DNA from: Diphasiastrum complanatum | Taxonomy: Eukaryota > Streptophyta > Lycopodiopsida > Lycopodiales > Lycopodiaceae | Length of the DNA stretch: 64,000 nt | Reading direction: 5' to 3' | Assembly: GCA_029204225.1 (NCBI GenBank) | Contig: MU832604.1 | Coordinates: forward strand, 1-64,000 | Shown: in pieces, positions 11,577 through 23,060 of the stretch | Position numbering within the stretch: position 1 is the stretch's first letter | How the letters are laid out: the number at the start of each line of letters is the position of its first letter | Notes under the pieces: model-generated | The model's database searches: none | Told to the model about the DNA's origin: nothing | The model's input: only the letters and a program-made list of their open reading frames with translations | Translations under genes and position numbers: made by a program

Positions 11577-14555
11577 TAATATCAGAGCATATTTGAGTCC
11601 TTAAGTAGTTTTATGTCAGAGCTTTTTCTATAGCCCGATAAGCTTCCTACAGAACCTGATTTTCTTGTTTTGTAAGTTGCATTAGATTTTCATTCTTAAG
11701 TCATTGATAGTCGTTACTGTCACCTAGACTAACTATCCACATGGATTCCCAAGGGAAATATAGTCCTATCATGGACAACCTTGATGGAGCTAATTACCAT
11801 CTGTGAAAATTTAAGATGAGAACTGTGCTAATGGCAAAGGAGTTATATGACATTGTTATAGGTGAAGAGGCAAGACCCGAAGCTGACGATCCAGCAATCT
11901 CCCGATGGAAGCTGAAGGAAGGCAAAGCTTTTGCGTTGACCATCCTCAATATATCAGACATGCAAATTGGCCATGTGTCTGAAGCTTAGACCTCCAAGGA
12001 AGTCTGGGACATCTTGAGCACCTTGTATGAAGTGCGAGATATAGCTTCCAAGCTACATCTCAGGAAGAAGTTTTACTCCCTCAAGATGGCAAATGATGAT
12101 TTCCTACAAAATCACATCAACTAGTTCAAGTACCTACTGAAGCAAATGGTCGTTGTCGGATCAGTCATAGACAATCAAGACATAGAAATGACACTTCTTT
12201 CAAGCTTGCAAGCTCATACGACAGCTGGGTGATGATCATACCTTGAACTAACTCTTTCAAGAGTCATCACAATGATGTTGCAGGAAGACAGTTGAAGAAA
12301 CGAAGTCTCCAGTTCCTCGACTGTTGACTCTCACGCCTTTTACACCAACAGAGGCTCAACTAAGCAGAAGAAGAAAGGCCAAAAGCCATCAAAGCCAAAC
12401 TAGAAGCCGACATAGCGTCAAGAGCAGTCGAATCGGCAGATAAAGAAGAAGTTATTCTATAGATACTACATGGATACTTGTACAGATTAAGTCATTGCTT
12501 TTCTACCTCTAGTCAGGCTCTTAGTACCTCTATCCAGATCAATAAAAGTTTACTTTGGCATTATAGACTTGGACATTTGAATGGTGCTTCTGTACTACAA
12601 ATGTCTAAGCAATTCATTGTTCTTGATGTCTGCTACCCATATCAGAAAGTCGAGTTACTTGTCTGTCAAGACTGTCTAGTTGGTAAACAGGCTAGAAAAC
12701 CATTTAGATCAAGCCATCAACATATTACTAGAGGATTGCTAGATATTGTACATAAAGACATTTGTGGCTCAATGCAAAATCCTTCATCGAAGGATGCAAA
12801 GTATTTCATTACTTTTATTAATGAATTTTCCAGAAGGACTACAGTGTATTTTATCAAGAAGAAATCAGAAGCTTTCAATTGCTTCATAATCTTCAGGAGC
12901 GTACAGAGAAAGAGTCTGGTAAGACAATCAAAGCCCTATGAGGTCCAACAATGGTGGAGAATACATCTCTACCAAATTTAAGGAGTATTGCCAGAGCCAA
13001 GGCATTGAACATCAATTTATCACTCCTTACTCGCCTCAATCGAATGGCTTAGCCGAGAGGAGGAATTGTACCCTTGTCGAGTCAGCCAAGTGCATGTTGG
13101 CACATGCATCTTTGCCAAAGAGCTTCTGGGCTGAAGTTGTCTCCACTGCAGCTTACATCCAGAACAGATGTTCGACAAAGGCCCTCTCAGGCAAACACCA
13201 CACGAAGTTTGGACATGCTCTAAGCCTTCATTGAAGAACCTTTGAGTATTCAGATGCATCACCTATGTGCAAACCCCGAAGGAGACAAGGAAGAAATTTG
13301 ACTTCCAAGGTCTCAAGACCATCCTTATCAAAAACACTTCATCTGACAACACCTACAAGCTGTACGACCCCAATACCCAACAAAATTTGTTCAGCAAGGG
13401 ATATAGTCTTTATCGAGGATTAGTTCATCGATTTCAAAGACAAGGATAAGGTTCCAAGTAAACCTTCTACACCTGCCATCGACATGACAATTAGAGCCTC
13501 TGGCTCAAGCATGCGTAGTTGGACAAGAAGTCAGACGAAGAAGTTGCAGGTACTCAGCAACGACAAATCCAATGAATGGATCATCAGCCGACATCAACTT
13601 CTCCAAGAAGATCAAGCCGAGTGCGCACATAGCCCACAATGTATTCTCCTGAGTTTGCCTGTCTTTTAGTGCATAAACCAACATCTGTCGAAGAGGCACT
13701 TAGCCTACCAGACTCCAATCTTTGGAGAGAAGCAATGGACAGAGAATATTCTTCTTTGATCAAGAACCAGACATGGTCACCAGTCGAAGCTCCTGTTGGC
13801 TGCAATCTTATTGATTGCAAATGGGTCTTTAAAATCAAGTACAATGCCAATGGAGCATTGATAGAAGGAAGGCACGAGTAGTAGCATGAAGATTCTCTCA
13901 AATCCCCAACATTGACTACAATGAGACATTTAGCCCAAGAGTCAAGCATTCATCGCTCCAAGCTCTCCTATCGTATCCTACAACAACCGACCTCGAAGTA
14001 CATCAACTCGATGTACATGCAACTTATTTGAATGGGGTCATCGAAGAGACATCTGCATGCTACAGCCTGAAGGATACATTCACGAAGGTATGAAGCATCA
14101 TGTCTGTAAACTCCACAAGGCACTTTATGGCTTGAAGCAATCAACCAAAGTTTGGTTTCAGAGGATCAACACAATCCTCAGCATGGTTTTGAACCAAGCA
14201 TTGCCGATTCAAATGTATACTTCAAGTCAGTACATCAATCCTTTATGATTATCATCTGGTATGTCGATGATACATTGCTTTTCAGCCTACGATTGTCGAA
14301 GGACCAATGCCCTCAGACCAAGCAGGAAGAGGAGAAGATGAGAGAGTATCCCTACCGATCGATACTTGGATCTCTCATGTATGCAATGGTCTGACATAAC
14401 CTAATATCTCTTTTGCAGTTAGCTCACTCAGCCAATTCAACAACAACAATCTTCATCAGCTAAGTGGATATTCAAATGCAAGCTGGGGTGGAGATGTAGA
14501 TATTTGTAAATCCACATCTGGATTTACATTCTTCCTCAACGGTGGTCCTATTTCT
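11577..14555 (+). pseudogene. Ty1/copia relic: gag, integrase, RT, RNase H
   Basis: Pieces in order: gag from the ATG at 11741 (DNLDGANYHL, MRTVLMAKELYD, LHLRKKFYSLKM) with in-frame stops. The CCHC/protease region is deleted. GAG-pre-integrase and integrase start from 12478 (LLWHYRLGHLN, CQDCLVGKQARKPF zinc-binding cysteines) and continue in a second frame from 12938 (NNGGEYISTKFKEYC, SPQSNGLAERRNC). RT starts at 13639 (WREAMDREYSSLIKNQTW, CKWVFKIKYN), then [16 protein letters not shown] at about 14110 and the catalytic IIIWYVDDTLLF at about 14250. RT thumb sequence is deleted just after this. RNase H remnants run to TSGFTFFLNGGPIS at 14555, where an LTR-like copy interrupts. At least four frame changes are needed, so it is inactive. 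Confidence 0.88.
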
Positions 14556-14950
14556 TGATGGGGCAAGGGAGATAGAAGAACGCGAATGGAGAAGAAAGCA
14601 AGAATATTGCGAAACAGCTCTCCCATTACAATCAGCTGCTAGATGCAAAGACACTCTAATAGAAAGCTTATGCTAAATATAATCATAGCTTTAAGTGTTC
14701 TAATTGCCCAACAGGATCTGAAATATTAATTCATACTCACAAAAACAAGAGTGCAGTCCACCCAAGAGATTAGAAATGGTTTGTGTGTGGTATTACTAAA
14801 AAATGGATTCAATGTGAAGTTTGGCTTTGAAATAGATGGAAAGAGCAATATGATATTGTGAGTTCCTCAGGCGTCAAAGACAGCCATCGTCTGATCAGAA
14901 ACTGAGGAGTCATAGACGTTTGTGTTTTGATCAGAGTGAGTGAACAAATG
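14556..14950 (-). mobile_element. solo or truncated LTR inserted in copia RNase H
   Basis: Starts TGATGGGGCA inside the RNase H frame of the plus-strand copia and aligns with the LTR at 9216-9620. Homology fades near 14950. No primer site or internal region is attached, so it is a solo or truncated LTR of the same family as the 8-9 kb minus-strand relic. Confidence 0.7.
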
Positions 14951-16243
14951 CTCACACTGTTGTAGGGCCTGTCCATCTGTCAAAAAACTGAATTGTCATT
15001 GGAGAGAAAAGATAGAAAGGCAATTACCCTATTTCGCATAGAAAATTGAACTCACCCATGTGGAAGGTGATTTGGCTTATAAATTGTTGACATGGGGTAG
15101 TTGGAAATGCCAGGAAGTACTCAAATTTGACTTTTTTTTAGGCAAGGCTACATCTATGCGGTCCATATAGGATAGAGGAGACGAAACAAAGGTCTCCTAG
15201 ACATGTTTGTGTGTGAATTGGGGGTGATGGAGGGGGTGAAGTGTGACTTAATGTCCCTACTATTGCCCCCCCAATGTGTAAAGACACCCTTGGTGGTTTG
15301 AGAGTTTCCAGGTGAAGTAGTTATTGCTAAGTTTGAATAATGAATGTTGGGTTGGTTAACCATTGTCTCTATTGGCGACTACATTTTTTATTTGTCAGAA
15401 TTTGAAAATTCTATAGAAGGTTGGAAACCATCAAATGCACTTGGTGGTGTGATTACGTTTCTAATATAAAACATGTTCATATTTGTCCACGCGTGTCGGG
15501 TAAAGACCTCCTTTCTTTGGATATGGAGCTAGACTCCAATTAGTTGCACAAAAATTATATGTCATAGAGAGCATTCAAGATAGCGAGGCACCATGAGAAT
15601 AAAATCGATTAATATCTAAACAAATTGTCTAAACATATCTTCTAGAAGGATTCAAAGAATCTAAAATTCAAGAATCATGAAAATGTCACGACAATTGGGG
15701 TGAGTTGGGTACAGGGAAATTCTTGCCCTAGTGATGCAAGCTCGAATGTTGTCCATTAAGTTGATGACATTTTGGAGCCTTGTGCTCCATGTGTTGGCTC
15801 TATCTGTTCCTCAATGAATAGTGCACATATGTACTTCACAAATGCTAGTGCCAATTGCTGAGAATGAAGATTACACAAAAGTGTATTATAATAAATTGGC
15901 ATGTAAGACGATGGAATTTTGAATTTGGATGACTAAGATAAGATTTTTCTAAGCTTCCGTGTTGTAATGTATTGTTGATATTACTTCTTTAAGCTTGTCT
16001 CTAGTCTTTCATATCTATGCCAAGGACCAAGGGATATTCAAGGTACATGAAGGATTGGGAAGGAGCGTCTTTCCAACTATAGTTGTAGGTTGGGTCCCAC
16101 CCTCATCCAAGGGTGATGAAAGACTCTATGTGAAAAAATGATTGTGGAAGGTTGTAGCCTACAACGAAAATACATTGATCCAAGGGCTTTGGTGTGACAT
16201 TGTTAGTGTTCATTTTAAATGTACTTTACATCATGCAAAGATT
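14951..16243. other. stretch without recognised gene
   Basis: AT-rich with short frames only. No domain, LTR or RNA gene recognised. Confidence 0.4.
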
Positions 16244-16893
16244 GGCATTCTTAAAAACTCTATGGTTGGAGTCATGTTTGGTGGATTCCAAGGACTATTC
16301 TTCAAAACTCTATGGTTGGAGTCATGTTTGGTGGATTCCAAGGACTCCTAATTTTCAAAAGCTTCTGAATATGACATATTAAAACAAACATAATTGGGTT
16401 GTAATTTTTGTGCCTTTGAAAGCAACACATCAACAAATATGCATCTTGAAGTCCATGAAATTTTTCAACGGCATATTGTGGCTCATTAAAAGTCCAAACA
16501 TACAATGAGGATTATGTATTACATCTTATAAAAAGGGAGGATAGTTTTACTCATTAGGATCGAGGGTGTAGACAAGGGTATGCATCCTCATCCAACAGTG
16601 GCTCTCAATCTCCTATGAGGAATACTTTCCTCCCTTTTTATAGGATGCAACATATACTCTTCATCTTATTCATTGACTTTTAATGGGCCACAATATGCTT
16701 TTGAAAATCTGCATTCACTTGAAGATGCATTTTATGTCGACATGTCACTCTCAAAGGCACAAAAGATGCACTTGATTCCACTTGTTTTATTGTTTACACA
16801 TGTTTTGAATGTCATGTTCTAAAGCTTTTGATAATTCAAAGTGTTGTGAATCCAAAAAACATGATTGGGACTCATAAAAATTTGAAGAATGCC
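16244..16893. repeat. long imperfect inverted repeat
   Basis: Left arm 16244-16541 and right arm 16628-16893 are reverse complements with scattered mismatches. Landmarks in order are GGCATTCTT, GTCATG, GGATTC, CAAAAGCTT, TTTTGTGCCTTTGA, ATGCATCTT, GCATATTGTGGC, CATTAAAAGTC and TATAAAAAGGGAGGA. The spacer is about 86 bp. Transcribed, it would fold into a hairpin of roughly 250 bp. It could be a foldback/MITE-like transposon or an inverted duplication feeding small RNAs. No target-site duplication was identified. Confidence 0.85.
16254..16346. repeat. 50-bp tandem duplication inside the left arm
   Basis: The segment beginning AAAACTCTATGGTTGGAGTC occurs at 16254 and again at 16304, nearly identical through AGGACT. 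The right arm of the inverted repeat has only one counterpart, so the duplication arose after the inverted repeat formed. Confidence 0.9.
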
Positions 16894-17689
16894 TTCTTGT
16901 CATATGGGTGTCTTCTTGCCTACACTCTCATTTATGGTGAGGAAAAAGCTCATTCTACTCCCACCCTCATTCATAAAGAAGCTCATTATGAGGAATAAGT
17001 TCACACTACAAAAGCTCAAAAAGTGTGGGCCACAAAAAACATCTAAAGGCATAAAGCACAATGCTTTGCCAATCATTTATGGTTTCCATGAAAGTAGTGT
17101 TCTTGTGTATATATTAAATAAAATTTTAAAAAGAAAATTGAAATTTGAGCGAAGTACATCACAAAGATATGACAATTGCATACCACCTCAATCATGGGCA
17201 CCTAACCCAAACAAAGATGGTCTCAATTTCATGATGCGTGACATTTATGGTCTCAATTTCATGATGCATGAAAAAAAATGTCACGTGAATTTATCAAGTT
17301 ATAAGAATATTTTTATATCGAATAATGGAATGCTTAGCTACCTTTCTATTAGGCAAGTTAATAACATTATAGTCCCCGCGCCATAATTGAGTGGATGTTT
17401 TAACTCGATACAAAGGTTACTAGACAATCCATCTCCCAAAACATAAAGACGTTCATAGTTTACTTGGCCACAATAGGACAGTACGCTTGTACCAGTGTTC
17501 GGGAAAGCCGACAAAGTTTAAGAATGGAACCGACAACTTTTGTTAAAAACCAACATGCTCAAAAACTTGCAGGTTTTCTGAGGTCATAAAATAATGTATA
17601 ACCGGCATGTATTGAGGGTCATCCTTGAGAAAACCGAAAGAGTTTAGGCCCATGCCCAGGGTTGGGCCCCCCTTATTGTCGTGTATGTT
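16894..17689. other. stretch upstream of the BTB/POZ gene
   Basis: A 165-codon frame at 16889-17386 has no recognisable domain, begins in the inverted repeat and contains a direct repeat (GGTCTCAATTTCATGATGC at about 17219 and 17249). I treat it as non-coding. The promoter of the BTB gene should lie at its right end, but no clear TATA box was chosen. Confidence 0.4.
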
Positions 17690-17904
17690 TGTGCTCTAGA
17701 TTCCATAATATTTGGCTTCTATCCCAAAAAAAGTTTTATCACTGTCCTGCCTTCTTCTTCTTCTTCGTCTTTGTTTTTTGCTTTTAAGAGAGATCCCCGT
17801 TTTCTCTTCTTCTTCTTCTTCTTCCTGTTAAGAGAGATTCTCGTTTTCTTCTTTTCTTCTTCTTCTTCGTATTTGAGAGAGATTTGTGAGAGTGTGAGAG
17901 AGCG
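17690..17904 (+). promoter_or_regulatory. pyrimidine-rich 5' leader of the BTB/POZ gene
   Basis: TTC-rich tracts (17750-17865) alternate with two copies of an AAGAGAGAT-type motif, ending just before the ATG at 17905. CT/TTC-rich leaders are common in plant genes. The transcription start is not determined. Confidence 0.5.
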
Positions 17905-20900
17905 ATGGCGATCGTAAAGTTTTCTGAGAGCCTCGATAAGGTGCCACGGAAGATGGCAGGGAGCAGGAGCCGGCCTCCGCCAGCTCGGAATCGTGAGCAA
18001 TCCATGGAAAAGGATGCCGGCTGGTGCTGCATTGCAAAGCCTAGAGCCATCTCGCCCCCTGCCCACCACAGGAAGGCCAAGTCCGGGGAGCTGCTGCAGG
18101 AGGCTGCGGAGGAGCAACGCTTGGATGCTGATGACAAGAAGCAAGCTGGTGATGGGAAGAAAGAGAGTCATGAGCGGAGGGCTTTTTCGGAAGATTTGCT
18201 GAAGTCAGGTGCGATTTCTTCTGTGCTGAAGAAGCAAGGGTATGTTGGATCTGTTGTTGTGGAGAAAACCGGAGGCAGTGGCTCCCCATTTCGTCTGCGG
18301 CTATCTCCAGGGAAAGTTTCACCACTCGTAGAGCAAACTTCCGCCCTGGCTTACGCTTCTCAGACAAACCTCAGTGCTGAAATCCCTACTTCTGTAGCAT
18401 GTGCACTTCCTCTTGAAAAAACCGCTTCCCTGGTGCAGCTAGCAGAAAAGAACAAGAATTCATCTACTTTGTTTGATATGATGGTTCAAGAGCATCAGGT
18501 GCAGGCCAAACCCGTTCAAGTGCATACATTCTCTTCTGCCCTGATCACCAGGCATCAGTCATCCATTCAGGAAAGAATGCACATCATTTTAACTCAAACC
18601 AGCCCCGGTAGTCTGTTTAATGACATAAGCTCCAGCGATGTAAAGCTAACTTTAAGCAGTAAGGAGGGATGCTGTGTAACAGTGAACGTTCATAAGCAAA
18701 CCCTGTCATCTCAAAGCAGGTTTTTTGCTGCCAAGCTATCAGATAGGTGGTCAAAGCAAAGAGTACCTCCTTACATGATAGACGTCTCAGACTGTGATGA
18801 TGTGGAAGTATATTTGCAGACTATCCGACTGATGTATTGCAGAGATTTGAAACGTGCACTGATGAAAGAAAATGTGGCCAAAGTGCTTGGTATTCTCAAG
18901 GTGTGTATGCTCTATGCAGTTTTGTTGGGCCCCTTGTCAGTATGGACCTCTGGCTAGTCCCTTTTGGGTTCTCTGTAGTTCATACATTGTCCTAGAAGTC
19001 TTTCACCCGAATGGAATAGAGTTCCTGTCTTCTTCTTCGTTGTTTCTTGCTAGGTAATGCTTGCAAATTGCACGTTATTTTGACTTACAAGGAGATTGGA
19101 GTTGGGTATTCATCTTAGATGATTGGCTGACGTTTTTGGAACCCAAAAATAGTGCAAGTCTTCTTTCATCGAACTTTTGGTGCTTTTTATTGTATGCAAG
19201 TAGCTTGAGTGAGACCCAAATACATAGGCTTGAATTACTTTTCTAAGTTTGTTTAGCAGCGTGCTTACCTTATGAGCTGCTGTGTCTTACTTCTCAGTGT
19301 TTTTCAACAACCTATTTTGCAGCTTACCAATAACTTGTTGTCCCTAATATTGAGTCATAGTCCCGACTCCCAAATAATAGTATATGCAATAGCTACAGCT
19401 ATCTCGTAATGATTATGACATGATTTCTCCCCCCCAGTGCCCCTTTTCTTTGCCTTGGCTGACCCTGGCTCCAAAAAACTCTTCTTGCAGGCAAGATGAT
19501 ATCAGCCAAAATTCATGGCGATCCAGTGAGTTTTAGGCCGTTAAGAGTTCAAAATTTGCCATTTTCTTCCATGAACAGAAAAATTGACTCATTTGCTTTT
19601 ATAAGAATAGTTGCATACTAGGTCCTATTTCCATATAAAAAGCCTATGCATTGTGTTACTCTGTCTCAGGACTTCATCGAGTGATGTAACCAGCCTTCAA
19701 TATTTTATACTTCTCTGATTTATCGCCATTGTTACAGTTAAACGGAATTTTTTTCAAACAGTTTGAAACCTTGATGTTTCAAACACATGTAAAACCAATT
19801 TCAAGCATTTTTTTTCTGGGCCCTAGCGCCCAAAGAAGAAGTCAGATGGTCCCCATGTGAATGTTCAGGCCCAATCAGGCTCTATTGGAAAAAAGAAACA
19901 TTGCTTGAGCACGCTTCACCTCTCAAGCACTTTTCATCCTGAAAAAGTGATTAAAAAGTTTTTTGCGCAAAACATTATGACCTTTGGTAATACAGTAGAT
20001 TTAATGTTTTTGCTTAATTTGCATGCTCATTCAACCACATTAATGATATATTCAACGTCCAACTTAGCACTCGGATTGGTCAAAAAAACCAAAACACTTA
20101 GAAAAGGTCAACAACATTTTGAACGTTTGAAAGTTACATTAGTGCTATTCCCTTTGTATTGTTATACAGTGATCATCAGTTCTGTGAGGCTCTTCTGCAG
20201 ATAAATCTAACAGTGAAAGATATGACAGCTCATTTTTTTCATTCAATTTTCAATGTGGTTAGTCACACTGGAGTTCAAAGTGGTAGCTGGTATCTTGTTT
20301 GCAGGTCTCAGCATCAATTGTATTTGAAGCAGGGATTATGTCGTGCCTGGAATACCTTGAAGCTGTACCATGGTCAGAGGATGAAGAAGAGAAGGTCATG
20401 TCACTGGTATCTCAGCTGCACTTGGATGGTCCGGGAGCTAGTGAGGTTTTAACAAGGTTGTCGATAACAGATGGAAATGCCTCTCAAGATATACTTTCAG
20501 GACTCCTTGATTCTGTTACGAAAGGCACAGATGACAAGGCACGGAGAGAAATGAAGGCACTGGTTGCCCGAATGTTGCAAGAAAATGCAGCTCAGGAATG
20601 TAGCCAAAGAACTTTATACCATGCTTGTCATGTCTGTCTTGACTTGCTGATGCAGCTTTTCAAACAAGCTGCAAATGCTGACATTCCAAAGAAAAACATT
20701 GTAGAAGATCGTGGAGTGCTGCTCAACCAAATTGCTCGACAAGCTGACAACCTGTTTTGGCTAGCTGAGATGCTTATTGATCAACAGATAGCAGATGATT
20801 TCTTGAAGCTTTGGGCCTGCCAGACAGAACTTGCTGCTCTCCACATGCGGATCCCAATTGTTTTAAGATATGAAGTTAGTCGTATTACTGCAAGATTATG

Positions 20901-21231
20901 TATAGCCATTGGGAAAGGTCAAGTTTTGTCACCCAAGGATGTAAGATTGCTGCTGCTTCAAACATGGTTCCAGCCACTGATTGATGACTTTGGCTGGCTA
21001 CATAGATGCTGTAAAGGACTTGACAAAAATGTTGTAGAAGAGGCCATCAGTCAAACAATATTAACTCTTCCTTTTAAGCAGCAGCGAGGAATCCTGCTTG
21101 GATGGTTTGATCGATTTTCAACTATGGGGGATGACTGTCCGAATTTACAAAAGGCTTTTGAAGTTTGGTGGCGAAGAACATTTGTACGACCTTGTATGGA
21201 TTCTTCCATAGTGAGTAGCCAGGTCATGTGA
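17905..21231 (+). CDS. BTB/POZ domain protein (At1g63850/At3g50780-like)
   Basis: Two coding exons, 17905-18900 and 20305-21231, join in phase 0 across a 1404-bp intron (AAG/GTGTGT donor, GCAG/GTCTCA acceptor), giving about 640 residues. Residues 1-230 are a basic, low-complexity N-terminus (SPPAHHRKAKSGE, then FSEDLLKSGAISSVL). The BTB/POZ fold spans about 235-345: DVKLTLSSKEGCCVTVNVHK, SRFFAAKLSDRW, ISDCDDVEVYL-like, LMYCRDL. The C-terminal half carries family-specific blocks: LEYLEAVPWSEDEEEKV, KARREMKALVARML, IARQADNLFWLAEMLID, and FEVWWRRTFVRP near the end. Length and block order fit the family, which is presumed to include Cullin3-ligase adaptors; the substrate is unknown. The start is the first ATG after the leader and gives a frame without stops. 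No disruption was found, so it is probably functional. Confidence 0.93.
18901..20304 (+). other. intron of the BTB/POZ gene
   Basis: 1404 bp, T-rich towards the 3' end, GT...AG borders. Open frames in it (for example 19857-20204) show no domain and are not conserved-looking. No embedded transposon was recognised. Confidence 0.85.
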
Positions 21232-21999
21232 TTTATTTTATGGATTCATGTTCTTGCGTTGTTTGTTGCAAATCAAGCCAGTGATTTTCAAGCAGAAAAA
21301 TGTAAAACTTGAATGGATCACAAGGTTTTAGGTTGTACTTTGGGAAAACACTTACGGATGTCACTCTTTGGTGACATGACTAGCCCATTAGGCTTTGTGT
21401 GCTTCAAATAGCCACGACCTCTTTAACTGCCCAAATGGTTATGTGCACATAATCATGATGTAAACTTATGGAGTGAGTTGAAGATTTGTTAGCAGTTAGA
21501 CCATTGATGCCTCTGAGTTCAAGATTTGTTAGCAGTTAGACATTTGATGCCTCTGTTGACTGTGGAAGATTGCATGACGAAATCAACTATGACGACAAAC
21601 AGATGAAATTTTTTAAAAAAACAAATGTTTTCCAATCCAAAGAGCAGGCTTGATTATGCTAGGAGCAGCTCTTTGTTAATGTGCTACTTGTACTATTATG
21701 GAGCTTTATATTGTTAGAACGTAAGCACAATGAAAAAGCTCAATTTCTGTCACTTGAGTGTGTACACCAAGCCTCCTTGGCATGAGAGAAATGGTCATAC
21801 TGGGCAACGCCAACTTATTGAGTCAGATCTGTTGCAGATATCTGGTCAAAGATGCTGAGGCATGTCAATGACATCATACATCCTTCTCACATATAGTTTT
21901 TGTTTTGCAAAATGCCTCCTTTTAGCTGACATAAAGTTTCATGTTAATACTCATAAGCAAAATCAAAAGAATGCTATAATAGTCTCTAAGGACAGAAAA
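21232..21999. other. 3' flank of the BTB/POZ gene
   Basis: Presumed 3' UTR and downstream DNA. It contains a 40-bp tandem duplication at about 21477-21555 (AAGATTTGTTAGCAGTTAGA at 21481 and 21521). No polyadenylation site was fixed. Confidence 0.5.
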
Positions 22000-23060
22000 A
22001 TGTCCCCGTCGCAACTCGTTTTATGAAAGATTCATATGCACCTTTGAATCTCCATGGCTTTGCTCTGCAAAATGCGCATCACGAGGAGCATGGCTTTGTG
22101 GGGCTGATTGTCTTCAAGGGATTCATCTTTGTCTTCCTCAGCAAAGTCCTGTTTGAGCCCATGTTCCTTGGGATGGAGAGACAACAAATGTGTAGAAGAA
22201 GAGGCTGTAAATCCTCAGAAGCTTCATGAAATACATACTGCTCAATCTTGATGATTGCTGACGCTTTTTTCAGGCATGCCCTTTGCATGCTGTGGCCTGC
22301 TCCAACAACCCCAAGGTATGCACTCATTGATTTTATGACCTAGATCAGTGCAATATTCCTTAGGAATGTGGACATAGCCTTTGCAACCAAACATTCGCAG
22401 ATTCTGTTAAAAGGGCTTTCCACCAGTCCAGCTTTTTTCAGGTCTCAAGTTATTGCATGTATCTTTGGGTCAGCTGGTGATGTGCATGAATCTGGAGACC
22501 GCTTTTTAGAACTTTGTAACATAGGCTGGTTGTGTGAAGCGTACTTTTAACCATCTCCAACATATTTCCTTCCATTCAGCAACCCTGTTCTGCTGTGGCA
22601 AGTATGGGTGCTGTGGTTGTTCAGCTGTTTCTCAAGCGGCACAATAGTCGTTGAATTTACTGAATACTTTTTCTCCACCATTGTGAGTCTAAGCATTTTG
22701 AACTGTTTCTTAATTTGATTCTCATCAATATTCTTGAACTTCTGAAATTTCTCAGAGAGCATTATTCTTTGAAAAATAGTCTACAGAGTATGTGAGGTAT
22801 CTAGGACCAGCATGGACAGAGTTTTGCATAGAGCCACTTATTTGGAGGGTAGAAGTTTAAGCACAGTAGTCGTGGGTGTGTTGCTCCCCGAAGGAAAAGG
22901 CTCACATGATATTCCCAAGATATAGTGAGAGCAAAAGGTAGCTCAAAGTAACCTAACAGGTCAATACCGTTCACTGATCCTCCTTTTATCATTGTTCAAA
23001 GCTTCTCTGCGTTGATCTCTGGTGCCATTGCAAGGCCTTTTTGCATGCCTAACTACAACG
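22000..23060 (-). pseudogene. Ty1/copia relic, integrase region
   Basis: On the minus strand, in three shifting frames: SMQNSVHAGPRYL then VDYFSKNNAL (about 22860-22740), THNGGEKVFSKFNDYCA (about 22700-22640), and YLPQQNRVAEWK (about 22590-22555). These align with the copia integrase core around the first Asp block, the DNGGEY block and the PQQNGVAERK block. The stretch 22330-22000 reads like downstream integrase/linker (VFHEASEDLQPLL), and 22980-23060 may be upstream. Every block is in a different frame, so it is an old dead copy. Confidence 0.72.

Noticed and set aside
9216-14950. A complete copia bounded by the two related LTRs
   Set aside because: The primer site beside the 9216 LTR points left, and the internal plus-strand copia has its own decayed primer site at 11.58 kb. 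The LTRs belong to separate insertions.
16889-17386. 165-codon plus-strand frame
   Set aside because: No recognisable domain, overlaps the inverted repeat and contains a recent direct duplication. Composition follows AT-rich background.
17750-17865. TTC-rich tract as a separate repeat element
   Set aside because: Better explained as the pyrimidine-rich leader of the BTB/POZ gene.
17719-18171. 150-codon minus-strand frame opposite the BTB/POZ exon
   Set aside because: Lies on the complement of a strongly supported exon and its TTC-rich leader. It is an antisense by-product.
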